Source of the DNA: RBG-16-66-20 sp036262835 | GTDB taxonomy: Bacteria; Pseudomonadota; Gammaproteobacteria; Burkholderiales; SG8-39 | Length of the DNA stretch: 64,000 bases | Direction of reading: 5' to 3' | Assembly: GCA_036262835.1 (NCBI GenBank) | Contig: DATAID010000021.1 | Span: 1 to 64,000 of the forward strand | Shown here: piece by piece, positions 55,211 to 63,131 of the stretch | How the letters are laid out: every line of letters starts with the position of its first letter | Numbering within the stretch: the stretch's first letter is position 1 | Program-made: the position numbers and the translations under genes | Notes under the pieces: model-generated | Databases searched by the model: none | What the model was told of the DNA's origin: nothing | What the model saw: the letters and a program-made list of their open reading frames with translations, nothing else

Positions 55211-56395
55211 ATGGCCACCCCGCTTCTCTTTGAACCTATTTCGCTTTGCGGCGTGCAGGCGCGAAACCGAATCGTGCTCTCGCCCATGTGCCAGTACAGC
55301 GCGCGCGAGGGCAAGGTCGGCGACTGGCACCTCGTGCACCTCGGCAAGTTCGCGCAGGGCGGCGCCGGCATCGTGTTCGTCGAGGCGACCGCGGTCGAGG
55401 CGCGCGGCCGCATTACGCATGGCGACGTCGGCCTCTGGTCGGACGACCATATTCCGGGCCTGGCGCGCATCGCCGCCTTCCTGCGCCACGAGGGCGCCGT
55501 GCCTGCGATCCAGCTCGCCCATGCCGGCCGCAAGGCGAGCATGGCGCGCCCTTGGTACGGCAATGGGCCGCTGACGGAGGCCGACCGCAAGCGCGGCGAC
55601 CTGCAGTGGGACACGGTCGGCGCGTCGGCCGAGCCCGTGGGCGAGGGCTGGAAGACGCCCGCCCCGGCGGACGACGCGGAGCTCGCGCGCCTGCGCGAGG
55701 CCTTTGTCGCCGCGGCGCGCCGCGCGGACAAGGCGGGATTCGAGATCGTCGAAGTGCACTCCGCGCACGGCTACCTGCTGCACAGCTTCCTCTCCCCGGT
55801 CTCGAACTACCGCAGCGATCGCTACGGCGGGAGCCTCGAGAACCGCATGCGCTTCCCGCTCGAAGTGGTCGGCGCGGTGCGCGCCGCATGGCCGCAGTCG
55901 AAGCCGCTCTTCGTGCGCCTCTCCTCGATCGACGACGTGCAGGGCGGCTGGGACGTGGAGGACACGGTGCGCCTCGCGCGCAAGCTCGCCGAGGCGGGCG
56001 TGGACGTGGTCGACTGCTCCTCGGGTGGCATCGCCGGCCCGGCCACCGCCGCGACGAACACCTTTCTGCGGCGTACGCCGGGATTCCAGGTTCCTTTTGC
56101 CGCGCGGGTGCGCCAGGAAGCGGGCCTGAAGACCATGGCGGTCGGCCTCATCCTCGAGCCAGGACAGGCCGAGGCGGTGCTCGCCGAAGGCAAGGCCGAT
56201 CTCGTGGCGGTCGGGCGCGAGGCGCTCTTCGACCCGAACTGGCCGCTGCACGCGGCGCTCGAGCTGGGCGCGGACCCGGACTTTGCGCGCTGGCCGCACC
56301 AGTACGGCTGGTGGCTGACGCGGCGCGAGGCGGGCTTGAAGAAGGAAGGCATCGAGCGCAGCGCGCCGGCCTACCGCAGCGCTAAGAGGGACTAG
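55211..56395 (+). CDS. NADH:flavin oxidoreductase, Old Yellow Enzyme (YqjM-like)
   Basis: FMN-dependent ene-reductase of 394 residues. N-terminal ALFEPISLCGVQ-type start followed by RIVLSPMCQYSAREGKVGDW, with the Cys (SPMCQYS) typical of the thermophilic-like/YqjM class. Others are IQLAHAGRKASMARPW with the active-site His, EIVEVHSAHGYLLHSFLSPV, NYRSDRYGGSLENRMRFPLE, and AVGREALFDPNWPLHAALEL. It may reduce unsaturated carbonyls arising in nearby sugar-acid or terpenoid breakdown. Transcribed alone. Confidence 0.95.
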   Translation: MATPLLFEPISLCGVQARNRIVLSPMCQYSAREGKVGDWHLVHLGKFAQGGAGIVFVEATAVEARGRITHGDVGLWSDDHIPGLARIAAFLRHEGAVPAIQLAHAGRKASMARPWYGNGPLTEADRKRGDLQWDTVGASAEPVGEGWKTPAPADDAELARLREAFVAAARRADKAGFEIVEVHSAHGYLLHSFLSPVSNYRSDRYGGSLENRMRFPLEVVGAVRAAWPQSKPLFVRLSSIDDVQGGWDVEDTVRLARKLAEAGVDVVDCSSGGIAGPATAATNTFLRRTPGFQVPFAARVRQEAGLKTMAVGLILEPGQAEAVLAEGKADLVAVGREALFDPNWPLHAALELGADPDFARWPHQYGWWLTRREAGLKKEGIERSAPAYRSAKRD

Positions 56396-56404
56396 CTGCA
56401 GCGA

Positions 56405-57214
56405 CTAGGTGCACCTCGCGTAGCGATCCTTGCACGTCGCGAGGACTTCGTCCGGATCGCGCTTCCACCAGTCGAGCTCGGAGAAGATCTCCACCTCGTG
56501 GAAGCCTGAATAGCCGGCGGCCTCGACCCAGGAGCGGATCTTCGGCAGGTCGATGACGCCGTCGCCCATCATGGCCCGGTCATTGAGGAGGTCGCGCGTC
56601 GGCACCCGCCAGTCGCAGATGTGATACGCGAGGAGGCGCTTCCGGCCCGCGCGCTCGATCTGCGAGCGCAGCTTCGGGTCCCACCAGACGTGATAGACGT
56701 CCACGGCGACGCCGATCCCGTCGCCGAGCGCATCGCAAATGTCGAGCGCATGCTCCAGCGTGTTTACGCAGGCACGCTCGGCCGCCTGCATCGGGTGCAA
56801 GGGCTCGATGGCAAGGGGAACGCCTGCTTTACGAGCCTCTGGAAGTATTTCCTGAATTGAATCTTTTACTTGCTGGTGAGCTGCCCATAGATCCTTCGAG
56901 CCCGGCGGCAATCCTCCAACCACAAGAACAAGGCACCGGGCGCCAAGCTCATGCGCCTCCTCGATCGCCCTGCGATTGTCGTCCCGCCAGTCCTTCGAAG
57001 TGAAAAAGCCGCCCCGGCACAGGCCGGTCACGGTCAGGCCGTGCGCCTTGATGGAGGAGGCGGCGTTTTTCAGCCCGAGCTCGGCCAGCCGGTCCCGCCA
57101 GAGGGAAATGCCGCGGATGCCATGGCGCGCCACGCCGTCGATCGCCTGCGCGAGATTCCATCGCTTCACGGTGATCGTGTTGAGCGCGAGCAGCGCCGGA
57201 TCGGGAGCGCTCAT
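56405..57214 (-). CDS. sugar phosphate isomerase/epimerase family protein (TIM barrel)
   Basis: Xylose-isomerase-like TIM-barrel enzyme of 269 residues from the ATG at 57214, which overlaps the DctM stop (ATGA). Landmarks are HGIRGISLWRDRLAELGLKN, CLVLVVGGLPPGSKDLWAAH, GVPLAIEPLHPMQ with a metal-ligand Glu, GIGVAVDVYHVWWDP with Asp and His, YHICDWRVPTRD, and GFHEVEIFSELDWW with Glu. The residues needed to bind a divalent metal are present, so it is probably active. It is the last gene of the right-hand operon; the sugar is unknown. Confidence 0.9.
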   Translation of the reverse strand: MSAPDPALLALNTITVKRWNLAQAIDGVARHGIRGISLWRDRLAELGLKNAASSIKAHGLTVTGLCRGGFFTSKDWRDDNRRAIEEAHELGARCLVLVVGGLPPGSKDLWAAHQQVKDSIQEILPEARKAGVPLAIEPLHPMQAAERACVNTLEHALDICDALGDGIGVAVDVYHVWWDPKLRSQIERAGRKRLLAYHICDWRVPTRDLLNDRAMMGDGVIDLPKIRSWVEAAGYSGFHEVEIFSELDWWKRDPDEVLATCKDRYARCT

Positions 57215-58533
57215 TTCAGCAACTCGGGCGCGATGAGCTTGGGCAGGATGAGCGGGATTTCCGGCCAGAGGATGATCGCCGCGAGCATGAGCAGCATCGG
57301 GATGAGCATGATCACGGTGTCCTTGAGCGCGAACTTGAGCGGCACCTTGGCGACCGCGCAGGAGATCATCAGGCACAGGCCGTAGGGCGGCGTCACCAGG
57401 CCGAAGGCAAGCGCGACGATGCTGATGATCGCGAAGTGGATCGGGTGCATGTCGACCGAGGCGGCGAGCGGCTGCAGGATCGTGCCCACGATGATGATCG
57501 CCGGGATCGCGTCCAGGAAGCAGCCGACCACGAGGAACACGAAGGCGATGAAGAAGCCCACGCCGGTGATGCCCATATGCCAGGAGGCGACGTTCTCGAG
57601 CAGCGCCTTGGGAATCTGGTAGTAGGCGAGCAGCCAGCCGAACGCGGACGCCGTGCCGACGCAGAAGAGCGCCACCGCCGAGAGCTTTCCCGTCTCCGAG
57701 AACGCGTGATACAGGTGCTTCAGGTCCATCTCGCGGTAGACGAAGATCGAAAGCGCGGCCGCATAGAGCACCGCAATCGCCGCCGACTCCGTCGCGGTGA
57801 ACCAGCCGAGCAGGATGCCGCCGACGATGATGAAGGGGGTGAAGAGCGCGGGCAGCGACTGCCAGGCCGAGACGAAGAACTCCTTCAGGGTCGCGCGCGG
57901 ATAGACCGGGTAGCGGTAGATCTTCGAGTACACGTGCACCGTCACCATCTGCGCGAGCGCGATGAGCAGCCCGGGCAGGATGCCGGCAAGATACATCGCG
58001 CCGATCGAGGTCGAGATCACCCCGCCCCACACGATCATCAGGATCGAGGGCGGGATGATGACGGCGAGCACGGCCGACACGGCGGTGATCGCGATGGAAA
58101 AGGAAAGGCCGTAGCCCTCCTTCACCTGCGCCTCGATGAAGATCTTCGACTGGCTTGCCGCATCGGCCGTGGAGGAGCCCGAGATCCCGGCGAAAAAGAC
58201 GGAGAGGAGCACGTTGATCTGCGCGAGCGCGCCGGGAAAATGCCCGACCATGGTGCGCGACAGGCGCACCAGGCGATCGGTGATGCCGCCGATGTTCATC
58301 AGGTTCGCCGTCAGCAGGAAAAACGGCACCGCGAGCAGGATGAACGAGTTGTAGGCCTTGAAGGTCTCGTTGAAGAGCATGAGCGGCGAGAGTCGCGGCT
58401 CGATGAAAAGGACCGGCAGGCAGGCGAGGCCGAGCGCGAAGGCGACCGGCACGCGCACCACCATGAGCGCGAAGAACGTGCCGAAGAGCACCAGCGCCGC
58501 GCTCGACGGCGTGAGCACCGCTGCCCCGCTCAT
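57211..58533 (-). CDS. dctM: TRAP transporter large permease DctM
   Basis: Twelve-helix permease of a DctPQM TRAP importer. It has 440 residues. Signature segments are FFAGISGSSTADAASQSKIF, AVLAVIIPPSILMIVWGGVI, YLAGILPGLLIALAQMVTV and FGLVTPPYGLCLMISCAVAK. It overlaps dctQ by 4 bases upstream and the isomerase by 4 bases downstream. Confidence 0.97.
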   Translation of the reverse strand: MSGAAVLTPSSAALVLFGTFFALMVVRVPVAFALGLACLPVLFIEPRLSPLMLFNETFKAYNSFILLAVPFFLLTANLMNIGGITDRLVRLSRTMVGHFPGALAQINVLLSVFFAGISGSSTADAASQSKIFIEAQVKEGYGLSFSIAITAVSAVLAVIIPPSILMIVWGGVISTSIGAMYLAGILPGLLIALAQMVTVHVYSKIYRYPVYPRATLKEFFVSAWQSLPALFTPFIIVGGILLGWFTATESAAIAVLYAAALSIFVYREMDLKHLYHAFSETGKLSAVALFCVGTASAFGWLLAYYQIPKALLENVASWHMGITGVGFFIAFVFLVVGCFLDAIPAIIIVGTILQPLAASVDMHPIHFAIISIVALAFGLVTPPYGLCLMISCAVAKVPLKFALKDTVIMLIPMLLMLAAIILWPEIPLILPKLIAPELLK

Positions 58534-59012
58534 GCCGGCGTTTTGCCCGCGACGATGCGGAGGTTATCGACGAACGATTCGCCGAGGAACAGCGCCCAGG
58601 TGAGGCCCGCCGCCGGCCAGGCGGCGAAGATGTAGACCATGGGCAGCTCGGCGAGCTCGGAGCTCTGGTCCCAGCCGAAGCGCACGAAGTCGATGCCCCA
58701 CCAGATGAAGACGAGCGCGAACACGAAGATGGCCGCGCTGGAGACGAGCTTGAGCAGTGCGTTGGCGCGCGGCGAAAGGGCCGGCCACACGTCGACGTCG
58801 AAATGCGTGCCTTCGCGCACCCCGATCATCGCGCCGAGCATCACCATCCAGATGAAGAGGAACCTCGAGAGCTCCTCGGTCCAGATCCAGGACGGGATGA
58901 GCTCGGTGTAGCGCGAGACGATCTGCAGCGTGACCGGGACGATCAGGACCGCGACCGCCCCCACCATCAGCCAGGTGAGCAGCCGATGGCAGAGCGCGAT
59001 GAGGCGCCGCAC
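58530..59012 (-). CDS. dctQ: TRAP transporter small permease DctQ
   Basis: Four-helix small subunit of the same TRAP system. It has 160 residues from a GTG at 59012, 7 bases after the dctP stop. Landmarks are WLMVGAVAVLIVPVTLQIVS, WTEELSRFLFIWMVMLGAMI and GVREGTHFDVDVW, the DctQ family motif around the second and third helices. A longer frame upstream would overlap dctP and is rejected. Confidence 0.93.
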   Translation of the reverse strand: MRRLIALCHRLLTWLMVGAVAVLIVPVTLQIVSRYTELIPSWIWTEELSRFLFIWMVMLGAMIGVREGTHFDVDVWPALSPRANALLKLVSSAAIFVFALVFIWWGIDFVRFGWDQSSELAELPMVYIFAAWPAAGLTWALFLGESFVDNLRIVAGKTPA

Positions 59013-59019
59013 CGGCGCC

Positions 59020-59994
59020 CTACTTGGTCGCGTTGATCTTGGCGAGGATCTGGTCGGCGCCGATCTCCTTCGCGTAGGCGGAGATGACCGGATCGACGGC
59101 TTTCTTGAGCGCGGCGCGGTCGGAGAACGGCACGCGCTTGAGCTTGCCGGCCTTTTCCATCGCGGCGAGCTTCTGCTCATCCTCGCCCGACTCGACCTGC
59201 CGGCCGTAGGCGCCGGCCTCCTTGCCCGCCTTGAGGATGGCCGTCTGCAGATTCTTCGGCAGCCCCTTGAAGGTCTTGGCCGAGAAGCAGAGCGGCCGGA
59301 TGGTGATCGCGTGCTGGGTCATGGCGAGGTTCGGGCCGACCTCGTAGAACTTCATCTGCTCGACGCCCGCGGCCTCGTTCTCGCCCGCCTCGATCACCTT
59401 GTTCTGGATCGCGTTGTAGATCTCGTTGTAGGCGATGACGGTGGGCGCCATGCCGGCCGCGGCGAAGGTCTTCGACCAGATCGGCGCGCCCTGCACCCGG
59501 ATCTTGAGCGCCTTCAGCTCCTTCAGGTTGTGGAGCGGCTTGTTGGCGAAGATGTTGCGCGTGCCGCCGCCCGCATAGCCGATCAGCATCACTTCGGCTT
59601 TCTGCGCGATCTCGTCGGCGATCGGCTTGAGCAGATCGGCGTCCAGCACCTTGTTCCAGTGCTTCAGGTCGCGGAAGATGAACGGGGCGTCGATGAACGG
59701 CGCCGCCTTCGAGAAGGTCGACATGTGCGCGGGCGACACGATCGCGTAGTCGACCGCCTTGCCCTGGTTCATGTAGGCGAAATAGTCCTTCTCGAGGCCG
59801 AGCTCCGAGTTCTTGTGCAGGACCCAGTTCACCTTCTGCCCGGAGTACTTGTCGACCAGCTCCTGGAAGCGCACCAGCGCCTTGGTGAAGGCATGCTCGT
59901 CGTTGAACTGCGAGGCGCCGTGCAGCGTCACCTGCTGCGCCTGGGTACTTCCGCAGAAAAGCAGGGCCAGCGTCGTGAACAGTATTTTCCTCAT
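59020..59994 (-). CDS. dctP: TRAP transporter solute-binding receptor DctP
   Basis: Periplasmic receptor of the DctPQM system. It has 324 residues from the ATG at 59994 (GGAGCTCC precedes), with signal peptide MRKILFTTLALLFCGSTQA cleaved before QQVTLHGASQFNDEHAF. DctP landmarks are DYAIVSPAHMSTF, LKIRVQGAPIWSKTFAAAGM with the conserved substrate-carboxylate Arg, and AGENEAAGVEQMKFYEV. The Arg implies an acid ligand. The dioxygenase stop overlaps its start by 4 bases. Confidence 0.95.
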   Translation of the reverse strand: MRKILFTTLALLFCGSTQAQQVTLHGASQFNDEHAFTKALVRFQELVDKYSGQKVNWVLHKNSELGLEKDYFAYMNQGKAVDYAIVSPAHMSTFSKAAPFIDAPFIFRDLKHWNKVLDADLLKPIADEIAQKAEVMLIGYAGGGTRNIFANKPLHNLKELKALKIRVQGAPIWSKTFAAAGMAPTVIAYNEIYNAIQNKVIEAGENEAAGVEQMKFYEVGPNLAMTQHAITIRPLCFSAKTFKGLPKNLQTAILKAGKEAGAYGRQVESGEDEQKLAAMEKAGKLKRVPFSDRAALKKAVDPVISAYAKEIGADQILAKINATK

Positions 59995-60842
59995 GATGGA
60001 GCTCCTCTCTCCTCTTTGATGGTGATCCGCCACAGGGTGCGCGGATCTTCCGGATCGACCAGCGTCGCCGAATGCAGCAGCGAAGCATTGTCCCAGATTA
60101 CGACATCGCCGACGCCATATTTGAGGCGCAGCCGGTACTTCTCCTGCGTGGCATGCTCCTTCAGCTCATCGAGCAGCGCCCGCGCCTCGTCCTCCGCCAT
60201 GCCTTCGATGCCGAAGGAGCTGCCGGACACGGCGTAAAGGGCGGTGCGGCCGGTGATCGGGTGCTTGCGTGCCACGCGATGCTTCACCCAGCCCATTTTG
60301 CCTTCCTGCGTCTCGTTCAGCACCGAGGCGACGGTGCGTGAAGTCTTGTCCTGGTCGTCGCGATTACCGTAATGATGCAGGGCGACCAACCCGGCGAGCT
60401 CCGCCTTGAAACCGGCGGGCAGGTCGTCGTAGGCGGCGTACTGGTTCGCGAAGAGCGTATCGCCGCCCTGCTTTGGCACCTCGACCGAATAGAGCGTCGT
60501 GCAGCGGGCCGGCACGTCGAGATAGGAATAGTCCGTGTGGAAATACGTGCCGGCATCCGCGAGGCCGATCGGCTTGCCGTCCTTTTTTCGATTCGACAGG
60601 ATGAGGATGTCGGCGTGCTCGGGGTGATGGAACTGATCGATCACGTGCGGCTCGGGCCGGCCGAAGCGCCTCGCGAAGGAGAGGAACTGCGTTGCAGAAA
60701 GCTTCTGCCCCCGGATGACGAGCACCTGCGCAGCGAAGAAGGCATTCCAGAGCGTCCTGAAGGCCTCCTCGGGAATCGGCTGCGCCAGATCGATGCCGCG
60801 CGCCTCCAGGCCGAACCCCTCGCCCAGATTCCTAAATTCCAT
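59991..60842 (-). CDS. TauD/TfdA family Fe(II)/2-oxoglutarate dioxygenase
   Basis: Non-heme iron oxygenase of 283 residues that hydroxylates a substrate using 2-oxoglutarate and O2. The iron triad is His102 and Asp104 (GTYFHTDYSYLDV) with His257 (NASLLHSATL), and Arg272 (RTLWRITI) should bind 2-oxoglutarate. Family members cleave taurine, phenoxyacetates or alkyl sulfates or hydroxylate others. It is unusual in a sugar-type operon; it lies between the DUF993 gene and dctP and is translationally coupled to both. Confidence 0.94.
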   Translation of the reverse strand: MEFRNLGEGFGLEARGIDLAQPIPEEAFRTLWNAFFAAQVLVIRGQKLSATQFLSFARRFGRPEPHVIDQFHHPEHADILILSNRKKDGKPIGLADAGTYFHTDYSYLDVPARCTTLYSVEVPKQGGDTLFANQYAAYDDLPAGFKAELAGLVALHHYGNRDDQDKTSRTVASVLNETQEGKMGWVKHRVARKHPITGRTALYAVSGSSFGIEGMAEDEARALLDELKEHATQEKYRLRLKYGVGDVVIWDNASLLHSATLVDPEDPRTLWRITIKEERGAPS

Positions 60843-62001
60843 GCACGCCGAGAAGCTGCTTCATGCGCGCGCAGGCGAGCGCCGGATCGCCGAGCAGCCC
60901 GGCGGCGTCCGCGAGGCGGAAGAGCTCGGCCAGGTGCAGGATCGAGCGCGCGCTTTGCTGCCCGCCGACCATCACGAAATGGTCCTGGTGCCCGTTCAGC
61001 CAGGCCATGAAGACGACGCCGGTCTTGTAGAAACGCGTCGGCGCCTTGAAGATGTGCCTCGAGAGCGGGACCGTCGGTCCGAGGACGTCGTGAAATTCCT
61101 TGTTTTTGTTTTCAGTTAAAAACCCCAAAGCCTGGGAAGCTGCCGGTGCAATCGAGTCGAAGATGCCGAGCAAGGCGTCCGAGTAGCCCTGCGCGTCGCC
61201 CTCGATCAGCTCGGCGAAGTTGAAGTCGTCGCCCGTGTACATGCGCACGCCCTCAGGCAGCCGGCGGCGCATCGCAATTTCCTTGTCCTTGTCCAGGAGT
61301 GAGATCTTGATGCCATCCACTTTTTTCCTGTTTTTCTCGAGAACAGAAAGGCAAACCTCCATCGCCGCGTAGTGATCCGCCTTCCCCCAATAACCCTCCA
61401 GCGCCGGGTCGAACATCTCGCCGAGCCAATGGATGATCACGGGCTCCTTCACCTGGCCGAGGATGCGGTCGTACACCCTCGCGTAATCGTCGGGCGATCT
61501 TGCGGCCGCCGCGAGCGCGCGGCTCGCCATCAGGATGATCCGCCCGCCCGCCTTCTCGACCGCCGCACACTGCTCTTCGTAGGCGCCGATGATCCGGTCG
61601 ATCGAATGCTTTTCATTGCCCGGCAAATGGTCCGTTCCGGCGCCCGAGGCGATCAGGCCTTTCGCTTCCGCCACGCTTCTTTGAATGAGAAGAAGGGACG
61701 TCGCCCAGTCGAGGCCCATTCCCCTTTGCGCAGTGTCCATCGCCTCGGCGACGCCGAAGCCCCACGACCAGAGATGCCGCCGGTAGGCGAGCGTCGCGTC
61801 CCAGTCGATCGCCGCCTCGAGCCAGGGATCTCTAGGCGAGCGCGGATCTGCGACCACGTGCGCCGCGGCGTAGGCAACGCGCGTGAAGGGCTTTTCGGGC
61901 TTGCGAAAGCTACGCGGCCCCTGCAGCCGGTAGGTCTCGAGCTTCCCGCCGGCGACGGGCAGCTCGAGCTTCAGGCCTTCAGCTTGGGGATGTCGATCCA
62001 T
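60832..62001 (-). CDS. DUF993 / dihydrodipicolinate-synthase-like TIM-barrel protein
   Basis: A 389-residue protein matching DUF993, a TIM-barrel family related to dihydrodipicolinate synthase but without assigned chemistry. Landmarks are FTRVAYAAAHVVADPRSPRD, AIDWDATLAYRRHLWSWGFG, AMDTAQRGMGLDWATSLLLI, PVIIHWLGEMFDPALEGYWG, and KVDGIKISLLDKDKEIAMRR with a candidate Schiff-base Lys (GIKIS). The ATG at 62001 lies inside the 3' end of the Gfo/Idh gene (31-base overlap). A start slightly downstream at a CTG is possible because the family usually begins near LKLELP. Confidence 0.85.
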   Translation of the reverse strand: MDRHPQAEGLKLELPVAGGKLETYRLQGPRSFRKPEKPFTRVAYAAAHVVADPRSPRDPWLEAAIDWDATLAYRRHLWSWGFGVAEAMDTAQRGMGLDWATSLLLIQRSVAEAKGLIASGAGTDHLPGNEKHSIDRIIGAYEEQCAAVEKAGGRIILMASRALAAAARSPDDYARVYDRILGQVKEPVIIHWLGEMFDPALEGYWGKADHYAAMEVCLSVLEKNRKKVDGIKISLLDKDKEIAMRRRLPEGVRMYTGDDFNFAELIEGDAQGYSDALLGIFDSIAPAASQALGFLTENKNKEFHDVLGPTVPLSRHIFKAPTRFYKTGVVFMAWLNGHQDHFVMVGGQQSARSILHLAELFRLADAAGLLGDPALACARMKQLLGVHGI

Positions 62002-63131
62002 TTTCTCTGCTTCCAGCTTTTGAGTCCGGCTTCGGCCAGCTGCACGCCCTTCGCCCCCTCGAGCAGGCCCCAGCGGAACGGGCCTTCGCCCGCCACGTGG
62101 CGAAGAAAGAGCTCCCACTCCGCCTTGAAGGCGTTGTCGTAGTCTGCGTCCGGAACCTCCTCCCAGCCGGCGAAGAAATCGATCGGCTGGGGAATGTCGG
62201 GATTCCAGACCGGCTTGGGTGTTTTCGCATAGCTCTGGAACCGGCACCGGCGCAGGCCGGCGACCGCGCTTCCTTTCGTGCCGTCGACCTGCAGCGTGAG
62301 CAGGTCGTCGCGCCGCACCCGCACGGTCCAGGCGGAATTGAAATGCGCGATCGTCCCGCCGGCGAGGCGGAAGGTCGCATAGGCGGCGTCATCCGCGGTT
62401 GCCTTGTATTGGCGGCCGCCCTCATCCCACCGGAACGGGATGTGAGTCGCGCCCAGGCACGACACGGATTTCACCTCGCCGAAAAGATTGTCGAGCACGT
62501 AGCGCCAGTGGCACAGCATGTCGAGAATGATTCCGCCGCCGTCCTTCTTGCGGTAATTCCAGGACGGGCGCTGCGCCGCGGGCTGGCCCGAGCGCGTGTC
62601 GCCCTCGAACACCCAGTAGCCGAATTCGCCGCGCACCGAGAGGATGCGCCCGAAAAATCCCTCGTCGCGCAATTTCTTGAGCTTGAGCAGCCCCGGCAGC
62701 CAGAGCTTGTCCTGCACCACGCCGTGCTTGATGCGCGCTTTCTTCGCCGCCTTGTAAAGGCCCATCGCCTCGGCGAGGGAGGTGGCCACCGGCTTTTCGC
62801 AATAGATGTGCTTGCCGGCGGCGATCGCCTGCCGGATGAGCCTGGGGCGAAGCTGCGTCGAGGCGGCGTCGAAGAAGATCGTGTCGCTCTTCTCTTGCAG
62901 GGCTTGGCGCAAGTCCGTGGTGAATCTCTGGATTCCATGCTGACGAGCTAAATCCCCGACCTTTTCCAGGTTCCTTCCCACGAGAATCGGATCGGGCATC
63001 AGGCGCGTGCCGTCCTTCAGCCTGATCCCGCCCTGCTTGCGGATCTCCAGGATCGAGCGCACGAGATGCTGGTTGGTCCCCATGCGTCCGGTGACGCCGT
63101 TCATGATGATGCCGACCCGCTTCTCGCTCAC
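61971..63131 (-). CDS. Gfo/Idh/MocA family oxidoreductase
   Basis: NAD(P)-dependent sugar dehydrogenase of 386 residues, starting at a GTG in the GTGA overlap with the enolase-like gene. N-terminal Rossmann region VGIIMNGVTGRMGTNQHLVR, then SDTIFFDAASTQLRPRLIRQ and the family hallmark HIYCEKPVATSLAEAMGLY with Glu-Lys-Pro. The C-terminal part includes WNYRKKDGGGIILDMLCHWR with the conserved His of the active site. Longer than many family members. Partnering with the isomerase and DUF993 protein suggests keto-sugar or inositol-type chemistry. Confidence 0.92.
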   Translation of the reverse strand: MSEKRVGIIMNGVTGRMGTNQHLVRSILEIRKQGGIRLKDGTRLMPDPILVGRNLEKVGDLARQHGIQRFTTDLRQALQEKSDTIFFDAASTQLRPRLIRQAIAAGKHIYCEKPVATSLAEAMGLYKAAKKARIKHGVVQDKLWLPGLLKLKKLRDEGFFGRILSVRGEFGYWVFEGDTRSGQPAAQRPSWNYRKKDGGGIILDMLCHWRYVLDNLFGEVKSVSCLGATHIPFRWDEGGRQYKATADDAAYATFRLAGGTIAHFNSAWTVRVRRDDLLTLQVDGTKGSAVAGLRRCRFQSYAKTPKPVWNPDIPQPIDFFAGWEEVPDADYDNAFKAEWELFLRHVAGEGPFRWGLLEGAKGVQLAEAGLKSWKQRKWIDIPKLKA